From Lachnospiraceae bacterium (GTDB lineage: Bacteria; Bacillota; Clostridia; Lachnospirales; Lachnospiraceae), in the NCBI GenBank assembly GCA_022483465.1, contig JAKVNF010000003.1, forward strand, positions 350,001 to 414,000: a stretch of 64,000 bases of DNA, read 5' to 3'. Position 1 is the stretch's first letter. Each line of letters begins with the position of its first letter. Of the stretch, positions 28,665 through 36,271 are shown piece after piece. A program made the position numbers and the translations under genes. The notes under the pieces are model-generated. The model saw only the letters and a list, made by a program, of their open reading frames with translations, was not told the DNA's origin and searched no databases.

Positions 28665-30179
28665 ATGAGCAACACCTGCACAATACCGGATAATGTCAAA
28701 AAATATCGACCAGAAAAGTGTACTCGTATACGCAATGACAACGGGGTATACCGGGTTTACAAATACTCCGCTATTAAGCTTCCAAACGGTAAATGGAGCA
28801 GTTCTTCTGGATATTTGATTGGAAAGATCATCCCTGATCAGGGATTTTCTCCAAACAAACGATATCTCAGAGAACAGGCCCGGTCTGAAGGAAATAGTAC
28901 AACAGATATTGAGGAGATCACCGATCTTGCATATGGACAGTACGCTCTGCTGATCTTCCTCTCTGGTGATGTGTACACCAGGCTGAAGAAGTGCTTCCCT
29001 CTGGAGAAAGCTACACAGATCTACGCCTATGGTCTGATCCTGTGCGCCAACGGATTTCTGCATGTTGATCAGATCAATGAGATCTACCAGGAGAGCTACC
29101 TGTCGCTTCTCTATAAAGACTATGACTTCAAGATGGGGCCCACCGCTCTTGGAAATCTGCTTCACGACCTTGGTGCGAAGGGCAATCCTGTCAGAGCGTT
29201 TGAACAGTCACTGATCGATGACTGCTCCAGGAACATAGCAATCGACGGACATGTGATTCGGTCCTGCTCAGAGGAGAACGATCTTGCGGAGGCAGGGTAC
29301 AAGACCAAACTGCTTAAGTCTTCTCAGGTCAACATTCTGATTGCCTATGACACCAAGCGGCATGTGCCCCTGATGTACCGGGCTTATCGCGGTTCCAGCG
29401 TTGATAAAAAGAGCTGTGAGAGTTTCCTTCGCAGCCGTTCCTTCACCAACACAAGGTTCGTGGTGGACAGGGGTTTCTTCTCCTCTGTGCTGCTGGATCT
29501 TATGTCCTCCAACGGAAACAGCTACATCATCCCGGTCCCGACAAGCGATAAGAACTTCAAACGGATCAAAGTGAAACTGCAATACACCTCAGGTGAGTTC
29601 GTTTACAAGGGCAACACGAAGGATTCCGCCCGGATCCTCTACTATGAGGAGCAGATCGATGACAACACCCGGATGATCTTCTACAAGGACTACGATGAAA
29701 ACAACAGCAAGCGGAAAAGCTACCGGCAGTCCATTGATGAAGGGGAGGCCGGATACACACAGGAAAACTACGACAAGTATTCTGACTGGTGGGGTGTCTA
29801 TGTGCTCCAGACCAGTTGCCAGGATCCTGCACCCCAGGTATTCACAGAGTACAAGGATCGCTGGTCGATTGAGACGTACAACAACTACATCAAGAACGAC
29901 GCCGATTATAACGATCTGAAGTTACAGGACTACTACAACTTTCAGGGCTTCAACTTCATCATGCTGGTTGCCGGTATCATTCATTCAAATCTGCAGGATG
30001 CAACGAAGGTACTGGAGAAGCCGAATATCTCGACGATTGACATTCTCCTCAAGTCAGGTCACATGCGGCTCGTCCGGCAGGATTCCGAATGGGTCCTACA
30101 CAACACAAGGACAAAGGATCTGGCGCTTCTCAAAGAAATGGGATTTGCACCTGATATGCCCTATAAAGCAACTAAATAG
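28665..30179 (+). CDS. IS1634/IS4-superfamily DDE transposase
   Basis: 504-aa transposase with an RNase H-type core: NIAIDGHVIRS (first Asp), RFVVDRGFFSS (second Asp), and the RWSIETYNNYIKNDAD block with the C-terminal Glu. The two catalytic Asp residues and the intact length argue that it is functional. The start at 28665 (MSNTCTIP) has tggaga 7 nt upstream; a GTG four codons earlier is an alternative. It is clearly distinct in sequence from the other IS1634-like transposases in the window. Confidence 0.85.
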   Translation: MSNTCTIPDNVKKYRPEKCTRIRNDNGVYRVYKYSAIKLPNGKWSSSSGYLIGKIIPDQGFSPNKRYLREQARSEGNSTTDIEEITDLAYGQYALLIFLSGDVYTRLKKCFPLEKATQIYAYGLILCANGFLHVDQINEIYQESYLSLLYKDYDFKMGPTALGNLLHDLGAKGNPVRAFEQSLIDDCSRNIAIDGHVIRSCSEENDLAEAGYKTKLLKSSQVNILIAYDTKRHVPLMYRAYRGSSVDKKSCESFLRSRSFTNTRFVVDRGFFSSVLLDLMSSNGNSYIIPVPTSDKNFKRIKVKLQYTSGEFVYKGNTKDSARILYYEEQIDDNTRMIFYKDYDENNSKRKSYRQSIDEGEAGYTQENYDKYSDWWGVYVLQTSCQDPAPQVFTEYKDRWSIETYNNYIKNDADYNDLKLQDYYNFQGFNFIMLVAGIIHSNLQDATKVLEKPNISTIDILLKSGHMRLVRQDSEWVLHNTRTKDLALLKEMGFAPDMPYKATK

Positions 30180-31268
30180 ATATATGAACTAATAGTTATT
30201 ATCCGGGATTCCGTTCATATGTACAGAAACCCGTTTGATCGTGTATAGACGAAAAGTAATGTTCGGGGAGCTGCGGAAGGAAATAGGCGAAATTATAGGG
30301 AAGGTCTGCAAGATGGAAGGAGTCACGATTATCAAAGCGGCCACCTTGCCTGATCATGTACATATGTATGTGTCGATCCCACCGAAAATGAGTGTGGCAA
30401 AGGTAGTTGGCCGCATCAAAGGAAAAAGTTCTCTCATGATCTTCGACAAGCATCCAGAATATCGCCAAAGATACGACAGACATTTCTGGGCAAGAGGCTA
30501 CTATTGCGAAACGGTGGGAAATGTCAATGAAGAGACAATCAAGAAGTATATTGCAGAACAGTACGAAAGGGATCGACTGGAAGGAGATCCCGAAAAGTAG
30601 TCAAAAAGGGAGCCGCCTTTAGGCGGCCACCAGTAATGTAAGAACGGTTTGCTAGACCGCCTTTAGGCGGAAACGCACCGGTAAGCCCCGGAGGGGCGAA
30701 CACAGACCACCAGCAAAGCTGGTGGTACTGATTCACTTTCAGCCTGGATCGCCATCTACAAATCAGAAGGTCCCACCGGGCTCCTGGATCAAAAGCACAA
30801 TAAGTATTACTCCAAGGAGACCAAGCTCATAGCGGTTGAGGACTACCTTGATGGAAAAGGCTCTATGGCAGAGATCGCCAGTAAATATGGTTTAAGGGAT
30901 TGGACTCGGCTGCGCGATTGGATCAAGACGTATAATACTCAAGGGACAATCAGTTCTCGTGGAAGTGGAGGCGGAAGCTACATGAAGAAAGCGAGACAGA
31001 CAACTCTTGAGGAGAGAATAGAGATCGTTCAGTACTGTCTTGATCACGACAGAAATTACGGTGAAGCTGCTATCCGGTATGAATGCTCCTACCAGCAGGT
31101 TCGAAACTGGGTCATAAAATACGACGCCATGGGCAAAAGCGGGCTTGAGGATAGGCGCGGCCACCGTGCCGGGACTGAGCCGAGCAGGACTCCGGAGGAA
31201 GAACTCCGGGACAGGATCGCCCAGCTGGAGCGTCAGAATAGAGACCTGCGGATGGAGAATGATCTCCT

Positions 31269-31275
31269 AAAAAAA
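31269..31275 (+). promoter_or_regulatory. Programmed -1 frameshift slippery site of IS3 orfA/orfB
   Basis: A run of seven A residues reads CTA AAA AAA C in the orfA frame, 14 codons before its stop. The -1 frame from here runs open straight into orfB. This is the standard way IS3 elements make the OrfAB transposase. Confidence 0.75.
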
Positions 31276-31397
31276 CTAAGGGAACTGAAGATGAAAGATC
31301 GCTCTCTTTAGTTCACAACCTAATCAAATACTGTGCGATCAGCGAGCTTGCGAAAACAAAGCATTATCCGGTACGCAGGCTCTGCAGATATGTTCAT

Positions 31398-32204
31398 GTG
31401 GCCCCTTCTGCGTATTACAAATGGAGGAAACATTCCAAATCAGCCCGTGAGGCCGAGAATGAACGCATTGCAGCGCTTATGAAGAAGCACCATGAGGAAC
31501 ATCCGGAGAAAGGATATCGCCGTCTTCGGGACGATCTGGAAACGGAAGATCACATCCACATCAATGACAAGAGGGCACATCGGATCTGCAGGAAGAAACA
31601 CATACAGTCGACGATCAAGTGGAGACCGAAGGGATGCACCAGAAGTTCGGGAGATCCCATGTATGTCGCTGAGAATGTCCTGCATCGTGACTTTACGGCA
31701 GAGCGTCCCAATCAGAAGTGGCTGACGGACGTATCCGAGTTTAAGTACTACACTGGTATAGAGGTCCACAAGCTCTATCTGAGCGCGATTTTGGACCTGT
31801 ATGACCGCAGGATCGTGGCCTATGAGATCAGCGATCATAATGACAAGCCCCTGGTGATGAAGACGTTTGATGAGGCCGTCGCAGCAGAGCCTGATGCTCA
31901 CCCACTGTTTCATAGTGACAGAGGATTTCAATATACAAGCAGAGAGTTTCATCAGAGACTTGTTGAGCATAAGATGACGCAGAGTATGTCCAGGGTAGGC
32001 CACTGCATTGACAACGGGCCGATGGAAGGATTCTGGGGAATGCTCAAGCGCGAAAGTTACTACGGCAGAAGATTTACAGATCGCAGTTCGCTGGAGTCCA
32101 TGATCAGAAATTACATCTATTACTACAACACGGAGCGTACGCAGCGCAGGCTGCATCTTCTCACACCAATCTCATACCACAAGAAATACTATGAGGCAGC
32201 GTAA
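31398..32204 (+). CDS. IS3 orfB, DDE integrase domain
   Basis: 268 aa from the ATG, but probably made mainly as an OrfAB fusion; the frame stays open back to the slippery site at 31269. An HTH_21 region (KGYRRLRDDLETEDHIHINDKRAHRI) is followed by the retroviral-integrase-like core: Asp in WLTDVSEF, Asp in FHSDRGFQYTS and Glu in NGPMEGFWGMLKRE. The catalytic residues and length are complete. Confidence 0.92.
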   Translation: MAPSAYYKWRKHSKSAREAENERIAALMKKHHEEHPEKGYRRLRDDLETEDHIHINDKRAHRICRKKHIQSTIKWRPKGCTRSSGDPMYVAENVLHRDFTAERPNQKWLTDVSEFKYYTGIEVHKLYLSAILDLYDRRIVAYEISDHNDKPLVMKTFDEAVAAEPDAHPLFHSDRGFQYTSREFHQRLVEHKMTQSMSRVGHCIDNGPMEGFWGMLKRESYYGRRFTDRSSLESMIRNYIYYYNTERTQRRLHLLTPISYHKKYYEAA

Positions 32205-32281
32205 AAAATCGCCAGTCAGATCTACCTGGTGATAGATCCAACTGACGGTTGCATTATTATTTTTCAGTATCCACTTGACGG

Positions 32282-32947
32282 GGACCGGACCACCTCTCCC
32301 CGGGGGAGGGTTTTTTCATCGACGGGAGAAACCCCCATGCCTATGGGAGCGGTCCGGGCGGCTGGGTGTTCGGCTCGGTGAGCCTTGCCGGGCGCCTTCT
32401 GTCGCTCTACTACGCAAGGTATGCCTCCAGCGGCTCCTCCGTGTTTGCGGATCCCCCGGAGGGGATGACCCAAGAGCTCTTCGAAAATCTGCTCCGCACC
32501 TACCACATCGGGGCGCCGTTTCGGGACTTTCGCGCCAACGCGCAGATCACGATGCTGCTGACCCACCTCTTGGAACTGTCCTGGGCGGGAAACGAGGGCG
32601 CGCCGGAGGGCGTCCCCCAGAACATCCAGTACATGGTCCGGTATCTCGAGAGCAACTACCGGGAGGACATCTCCCTCGACTTTCTCTCGCACTTTTTCGG
32701 CATCAGCAAGGGGCATCCCTCCCGGGAGTTCAAGCGCTTGACCGGGTTCTCCCCGAATGAGTATCTGATCAAGGTCCGGCTCAATCGCGCCAAAGACCTC
32801 CTCCCGGTCTCGCAGAGCACCATCCGGGAGATCGCCTTCTCCTGCGGCTTTCGGGACATCAACAACTTCACCAACCTGTTCAAGAAGGACACCGGCATGC
32901 CCCCCGGCGCCTACCGCAGGAGCCACCTGCCGCTCTCCGGGGGCTGA
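32282..32947 (+). pseudogene. AraC-family transcriptional regulator, N-terminally truncated
   Basis: About 220 residues remain. The frame begins at the IS3 border with LSPGEGFFIDGRNPHAYGSGPGGW, the end of an AraC-type cupin sensor domain. The C-terminal DNA-binding domain is complete with two helix-turn-helix units (ISLDFLSHFFGISKGHPSREFKRLTG and TIREIAFSCGFRDINNFTNLFKKDTG). The start and the first strands of the sensor are lost. A GTG at 32366 could restart translation but without a good binding site. With the GPH remnant on the other side of the IS3, this was probably a divergent sugar transporter and regulator pair. Confidence 0.85.
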
Positions 32948-32987
32948 GCGGAAAAGATGTATGAAAGAAAAAGATGTAATAAAATTG

Positions 32988-33025
32988 TTGACACATAGTC
33001 CCCAGGGGTGTAGCATGCTGGGGTG
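32988..33025 (+). promoter_or_regulatory. Promoter and candidate Rrf2 operator
   Basis: -35 TTGACA (32988-32993), a 17-bp spacer and -10 TAGCAT (33011-33016). The inverted repeat ccccag-N12-ctgggg (33000-33023 region) spans the -10 box, which is a likely autoregulatory operator for the Rrf2 regulator just downstream. Confidence 0.65.
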
Positions 33026-33083
33026 AGGAGAGCACCGGGCGGGCAAAGAGCCCGACACCCCGGTGCAAATGGAGGTACAGAAC

Positions 33084-33620
33084 ATGCAGGTATCCACCAG
33101 ATTTACCATCGCGGTGCATATGATCACCGCGTCCCAGTATTTTGCCGGGAAGGAGAAGGTGACCAGCGACTTTTTGGCAAAGAGCATCGGCTGCAATCCG
33201 GTCATCGTGCGCACGATCATGTCGGACCTGACGCGTGCGGGCCTCATCGAGAGCCACCGGGGCTCCTCCGGCATCGTCTTGACGCGGCCCATGGACCAGA
33301 TCACCTTCCGGGACATCTACCGAGCGGTGGAGGTGAAGGGGCCGGACGGCATGTTTCACTTCCACGAAAATCCCAGCTCCCAGTGTCCCATCGGGCGAAA
33401 CATCCACCTTAGCCTGGACGCGGACCTGGAGGAGATTCAGGAGGCCTTTGAGGACATCCTCTCCCAGTACACCCTGGCATCCGTCTACGAGAGGGAGCTT
33501 GCGGCGATCCGGGCGGAGGAAGGCAAGAAGCAGAGCACGGGCAGCAGGGCCCTGCGCCAAGAAGAGAGGAGTCGGCATGCAGTATGGGTTTGCCCCGATC
33601 GGGACACTGACAAGGGATGA
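33084..33620 (+). CDS. Rrf2-family transcriptional regulator
   Basis: 178-aa winged-helix regulator. The N-terminal part (STRFTIAVHMITASQYFAGKEKVTSDFLAKSIGCNPVIVRTIMSDLTRAGLI) is the classic Rrf2 DNA-binding domain, followed by the wing SHRGSSGIVLTRPMDQIT. In place of the three clustered cysteines of iron-sulfur Rrf2 proteins there is essentially only CPIG, so it is more like the YwnA/non-cluster group and may sense redox state or a small molecule. The start follows ggagg (33070-33074). The 3' end overlaps the sirtuin gene by 44 nt, so the pair is co-transcribed. Confidence 0.88.
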   Translation: MQVSTRFTIAVHMITASQYFAGKEKVTSDFLAKSIGCNPVIVRTIMSDLTRAGLIESHRGSSGIVLTRPMDQITFRDIYRAVEVKGPDGMFHFHENPSSQCPIGRNIHLSLDADLEEIQEAFEDILSQYTLASVYERELAAIRAEEGKKQSTGSRALRQEERSRHAVWVCPDRDTDKG

Positions 33621-34518
33621 TTATCAAGACGACGCGCAGCGGATTGCGGCGCTGAAGAAGGAGCTGGAAGAAGCGGATGCGGTGCTGATCGGCGCCGGGG
33701 CGGGCCTTTCCACCTCAGCCGGCTTCACCTACTCCGGAGCGCGGTTTGCGCGGTACTTTGGGGATTTTGAGGAGAAGTATGGCTATCATGACATGTATTC
33801 GCTGGGCTTTTATCCCTATGACTCGATGGAGGAGTTCTGGGGCTACTGGTGCCGGAATATCTGGGTCAACCGGTACATGCCGATCCCCTCGCGGGTCTAT
33901 GAGGATCTGCTGGAGCTGGTGAAGGACAAGGACTACTTTGTCCTGACCACCAATGTGGACCACTGCTTTCAAAAGAGCGGCTTTGACAAGATGCGGCTCT
34001 TCTACACGCAGGGCGATTACGGCCTGTTCCAGAGCAGTTCACCCAGCGGGGCAGCAAAGAACAAGACCTACGATAACTACGGGATCATCCGCAGGATGAT
34101 CCTCTCCGAGGGGTATCAGATCGGGGAAAAGGGGGAACTGATCGTTCCGGAAAACACGAAGATCCAGATGCGTGTGCCGTCCGACCTCGTTCCGGTGTGC
34201 CCGGATGACGGAAACTGGATGACGACCAACCTCCGCTGTGATGACACCTTTGTGCAGGACGACGGCTGGTATGCGGCCCAGGGCAGATATCACGACTTCC
34301 TCAGAAGACATCGGGGGCTGAAAACATTGTTCCTGGAAGTAGGCGTTGGAGGCAACACGCCGATCATCATCAAGTACCCCTTCTGGCAGTACACGAAGGA
34401 GAACCCGAAGGCCGTCTACGCCTGCATCAACAAGGGGGAAGCCTACTGCCCGGAGGAGATTGCCAGGAGATCGGTGTGTATTGACGGGGATATCGGGGAA
34501 GTGCTGAAGAGTCTTTGA
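33577..34518 (+). CDS. SIR2-family protein, class M sirtuin-like (SirTM)
   Basis: 313-aa NAD-binding sirtuin. The Rossmann GAGAGLSTSAGFTYSG motif and TTNVDHCFQ are present, as are GVGGNTPIIIKYPFW and the C-terminal NIN-type block ACINKGEAYCPEEI. This pattern (KYGYHDMYSLGFYPY, LFYTQGDYGLFQ) resembles the class M sirtuins of Gram-positive pathogens, which act as protein ADP-ribosyltransferases and are usually encoded with a macrodomain, a GcvH-like carrier and LplA2. None of these partners is nearby here. The usual Zn-cysteine pairs are reduced (a VCPDDG in place of CPxCG). The ATG at 33577 has agaggag upstream. Confidence 0.82.
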   Translation: MQYGFAPIGTLTRDDYQDDAQRIAALKKELEEADAVLIGAGAGLSTSAGFTYSGARFARYFGDFEEKYGYHDMYSLGFYPYDSMEEFWGYWCRNIWVNRYMPIPSRVYEDLLELVKDKDYFVLTTNVDHCFQKSGFDKMRLFYTQGDYGLFQSSSPSGAAKNKTYDNYGIIRRMILSEGYQIGEKGELIVPENTKIQMRVPSDLVPVCPDDGNWMTTNLRCDDTFVQDDGWYAAQGRYHDFLRRHRGLKTLFLEVGVGGNTPIIIKYPFWQYTKENPKAVYACINKGEAYCPEEIARRSVCIDGDIGEVLKSL

Positions 34519-34667
34519 TCCAGAGTGGGTTTCCTTCGAAAATTGAGGTTTAACGCATCAGAATTTGATAAAAATGAAAAATATGACGCGTTAACTCACA
34601 CTTTTCCGCCGCCTATGGTATGATGAGTATGAGATCTATATAAATGCAATAAGGAAAGGAATACAAA

Positions 34668-36213
34668 ATGGACCTGTATACTCGTGAGAAGTATCTGAAA
34701 AAAATCAGAGGGTTCTACCGGAGCAACGATATTATCAAGGTCATTACAGGTGTGCGCAGATGTGGTAAATCAACGTTGATGAAAATGATCGCTGACGAGC
34801 TGAAAGAGCAGGGAGTACCGGCGGATAGAATCCTCTATCTGGATTTGGACCAGCGCAAATACAGAAAGGCGTTAGTAAAGAACCGGGTTGACGGGTTCCA
34901 TACCACAACCTCCATGGTGAACTCTCGACGCGATAATGTCTGATGAAGATATAGAATCCCCATTTGGAGCTCTTTTCTTCTCTGCATAATGCCTATCTTG
35001 TTATTTATAGTCACATGCTCGGCAAGTGGGTGTATGCTTTTAGGCAATCTAGGTGATGCTTTGTTACATGATGCAACACAGCACGGATAGGAGTGTACCC
35101 AGCTCGAGCTCAAAGTGAGGGATTAGTGGTCTCATGCTAGGCGATCGCTTATCAACCCGTTTCTTAACTAACGCCTACAGAAAAATTAAAACAGCAGATC
35201 AACTGGAAAATCTCATTGCTGCTGGGATTCATGAAGAGGAGCGGAATTACATCTTTGTAGATGAGATTCAGAATGTGAAGGGATTTGAAGAGGTTATAAA
35301 TGGTTTTCGGGAGGATGGTAACTGCTCCATTTTTATTACGGGATCCAATTCTTACCTGCTTAGCGGAGAACTTGCTACAAAGCTGACAGGCAGATATATA
35401 GAATTTGAAATGTTCACGCTGACATTTGAAGAATATGAGCAAATGAAAGCGTTTTATCACGTGCAGATTAGTGACAATCCGATGATAGAACTTCAGAATT
35501 ACATTCTGGAAGGCGGTTTTCCGAGAGCTGTGTTGATTGACAATCTGGAAGATAAGCGTCGTTATACTGAGAGCGTGGTACAGGAGATTTTTGAAAAAGA
35601 TATACGGCATCGGGTTAAGATCAGAAACCGGGAAAGCTTTGAGACCGTTCGCCAGTATCTGATTAACAATTTCGGCGCAACGACAAGCGTTTCCAATCTG
35701 CAGAGGGATCTTGAGAAAAATGGACAGAAGATAACCAGACAGACGCTGGCGAGATATATTCAGGCGTTGGTGGATGCGAAGGTTCTGTATGAGTGTAATC
35801 GTTTCGATTTGAAGTCCCGCAAATCCATAGCCGGTGAGAAAAAGTATTACCTAAGCGATCTGAGTTTTTACTTCGCACTGAATACAGATAACCGGATTAA
35901 TTTCGGACCCGTACTGGAAAATATTGTCTATTTCTATGCGAGAAGTATGGGGAGCAAGGTCAGCGTTGGCAGGATCGGTAAGCTTGAGTGTGATTTTATC
36001 ATGCGTGATGCGGCGATGAATTATTCCTACGTGCAGGTTGCATACACGATTGCAATGAGCAGGGAAACGGAAGAGAGAGAATATAAACCGCTGGAGATGA
36101 TCCGGGATAATTACCCAAAATACGTTATTACGACGGACTATCTGCTTCAGAAGAGAAATGGTATCCAGCATGTAAATTTGATGGATTTCATGAAGGCAGA
36201 AAAAACATTCTGA
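34668..36213 (+). pseudogene. AAA ATPase with DUF4143-like C-terminus, split by 308-bp MITE
   Basis: Joining 34668-34867 to 35184-36213 restores a 409-aa frame. The Walker A motif is GVRRCGKSTLMKM, the Walker B region is YIFVDEIQNV, and a sensor-like block reads SIFITGSNSYLLSGELATKLTGR. The C-terminal half (YFALNTDNRINFGPVLENIVYFYARSMG ... VGRIGKLECDFI) resembles the DUF4143/PD-(D/E)XK-like domain typical of these AAA_14 proteins, which are common and often repeated in anaerobes; their job is unknown. The start has aaggaaagg upstream. The MITE falls just after LDLDQRKYR and brings stops in all useful frames. A restart at 35134 gives a C-terminal piece starting within MITE sequence. Confidence 0.87.
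34868..35175 (-). repeat. 308-bp MITE, copy A
   Basis: Inverted ends GGCGTTAGTAAAGAACCGGG and GGCGTTAGTTAAGAAACGGG, with an 8-bp target duplication tacagaaa at 34860-34867 and 35176-35183. Opposite in orientation to copies B (46383) and C (61614) and slightly diverged from them. There is no credible coding sequence. The ends do not match any full element in this window. Confidence 0.95.
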
Positions 36214-36271
36214 AAGATTTGTATTGAAGATCAGAACCCTAACTTCTTGAAAAAATATAGGCTCGTAGGCC

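Larger units (their letters stand above)
28443..30243 (+). mobile_element. IS1634-like insertion sequence (1801 bp), innermost of three nested elements
   Basis: Inverted ends CACGATCAATCGCATATCTG and CACGATCAAACGGGTTTCTG, each followed by TACATATGA, with a 6-bp target duplication tataga at 28437-28442 and 30244-30249. The 10-mer TGTACATATG occurs near both ends and twice in the transposase leader. The element is complete. Confidence 0.92.
28371..30600 (+). pseudogene. tnpA: IS200 tnpA split by IS1634-like element
   Basis: Joining 28371-28442 to 30250-30600 gives a 140-aa TnpA that starts MDDLSLAHSRYNCTYHIVFIPKYR. The HUH motif is HVHMY in LPDHVHMYVSIPP, and the catalytic tyrosine is in the RGYYCETVGNVNEETIKKYI segment. 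Everything needed is present apart from the insertion after the PKYR codons, so the element was active before being hit. It may still be moved in trans. Confidence 0.92.
28234..30736 (+). mobile_element. IS200-type element (tnpA only), nested in IS3 orfA
   Basis: The left end has the hairpin cccccagcggagctggggg near 28253-28271. The right end has ccaccagcaaagctggtgg followed by tactgattcac, ending at 30736. Excising it joins IS3 orfA in frame without duplication, as expected for this family. It carries an IS1634-like element at 28443-30243. Confidence 0.85.
28122..31311 (+). pseudogene. IS3 orfA, split by IS200 element
   Basis: Joining 28122-28233 to 30737-31311 gives an exact 228-aa frame beginning MSRKGKIDPVIKVKAVEEVI. 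It contains two helix-turn-helix regions (RSSISAEAKKVGVDD and YGEAAIRYECSYQQVRNW) and a C-terminal leucine-zipper-like helix (ELRDRIAQLERQNRDLRMENDLLKKL), which in IS3 elements mediates transposase multimerisation. The ATG at 28122 has ggaggggg upstream. The second part has in-frame ATGs (e.g. 30865), but whether it is expressed is unknown. Confidence 0.88.
28068..32286 (+). mobile_element. IS3-family element, containing a nested IS200 and IS1634-like element
   Basis: Left end ATCCCCCTCTGTAGGACACTGAAA and right end (complement) GTCCCCGTCAAGTGGATACTGAAA are imperfect inverted repeats. orfA and orfB are of the IS150/IS3 type. No target duplication is visible, and both flanking genes lack their N-terminal parts, which suggests that an adjacent deletion followed insertion. 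The native IS3 length without inserts is about 1.7 kb. The nested elements occupy 28234-30736. End points are within a few bases. Confidence 0.8.

Noticed and set aside
30357-30366. A further TGTACATATG copy as an IS1634 binding site
   Set aside because: It lies outside the element, in codons for the HUH motif of IS200 tnpA; most likely chance.
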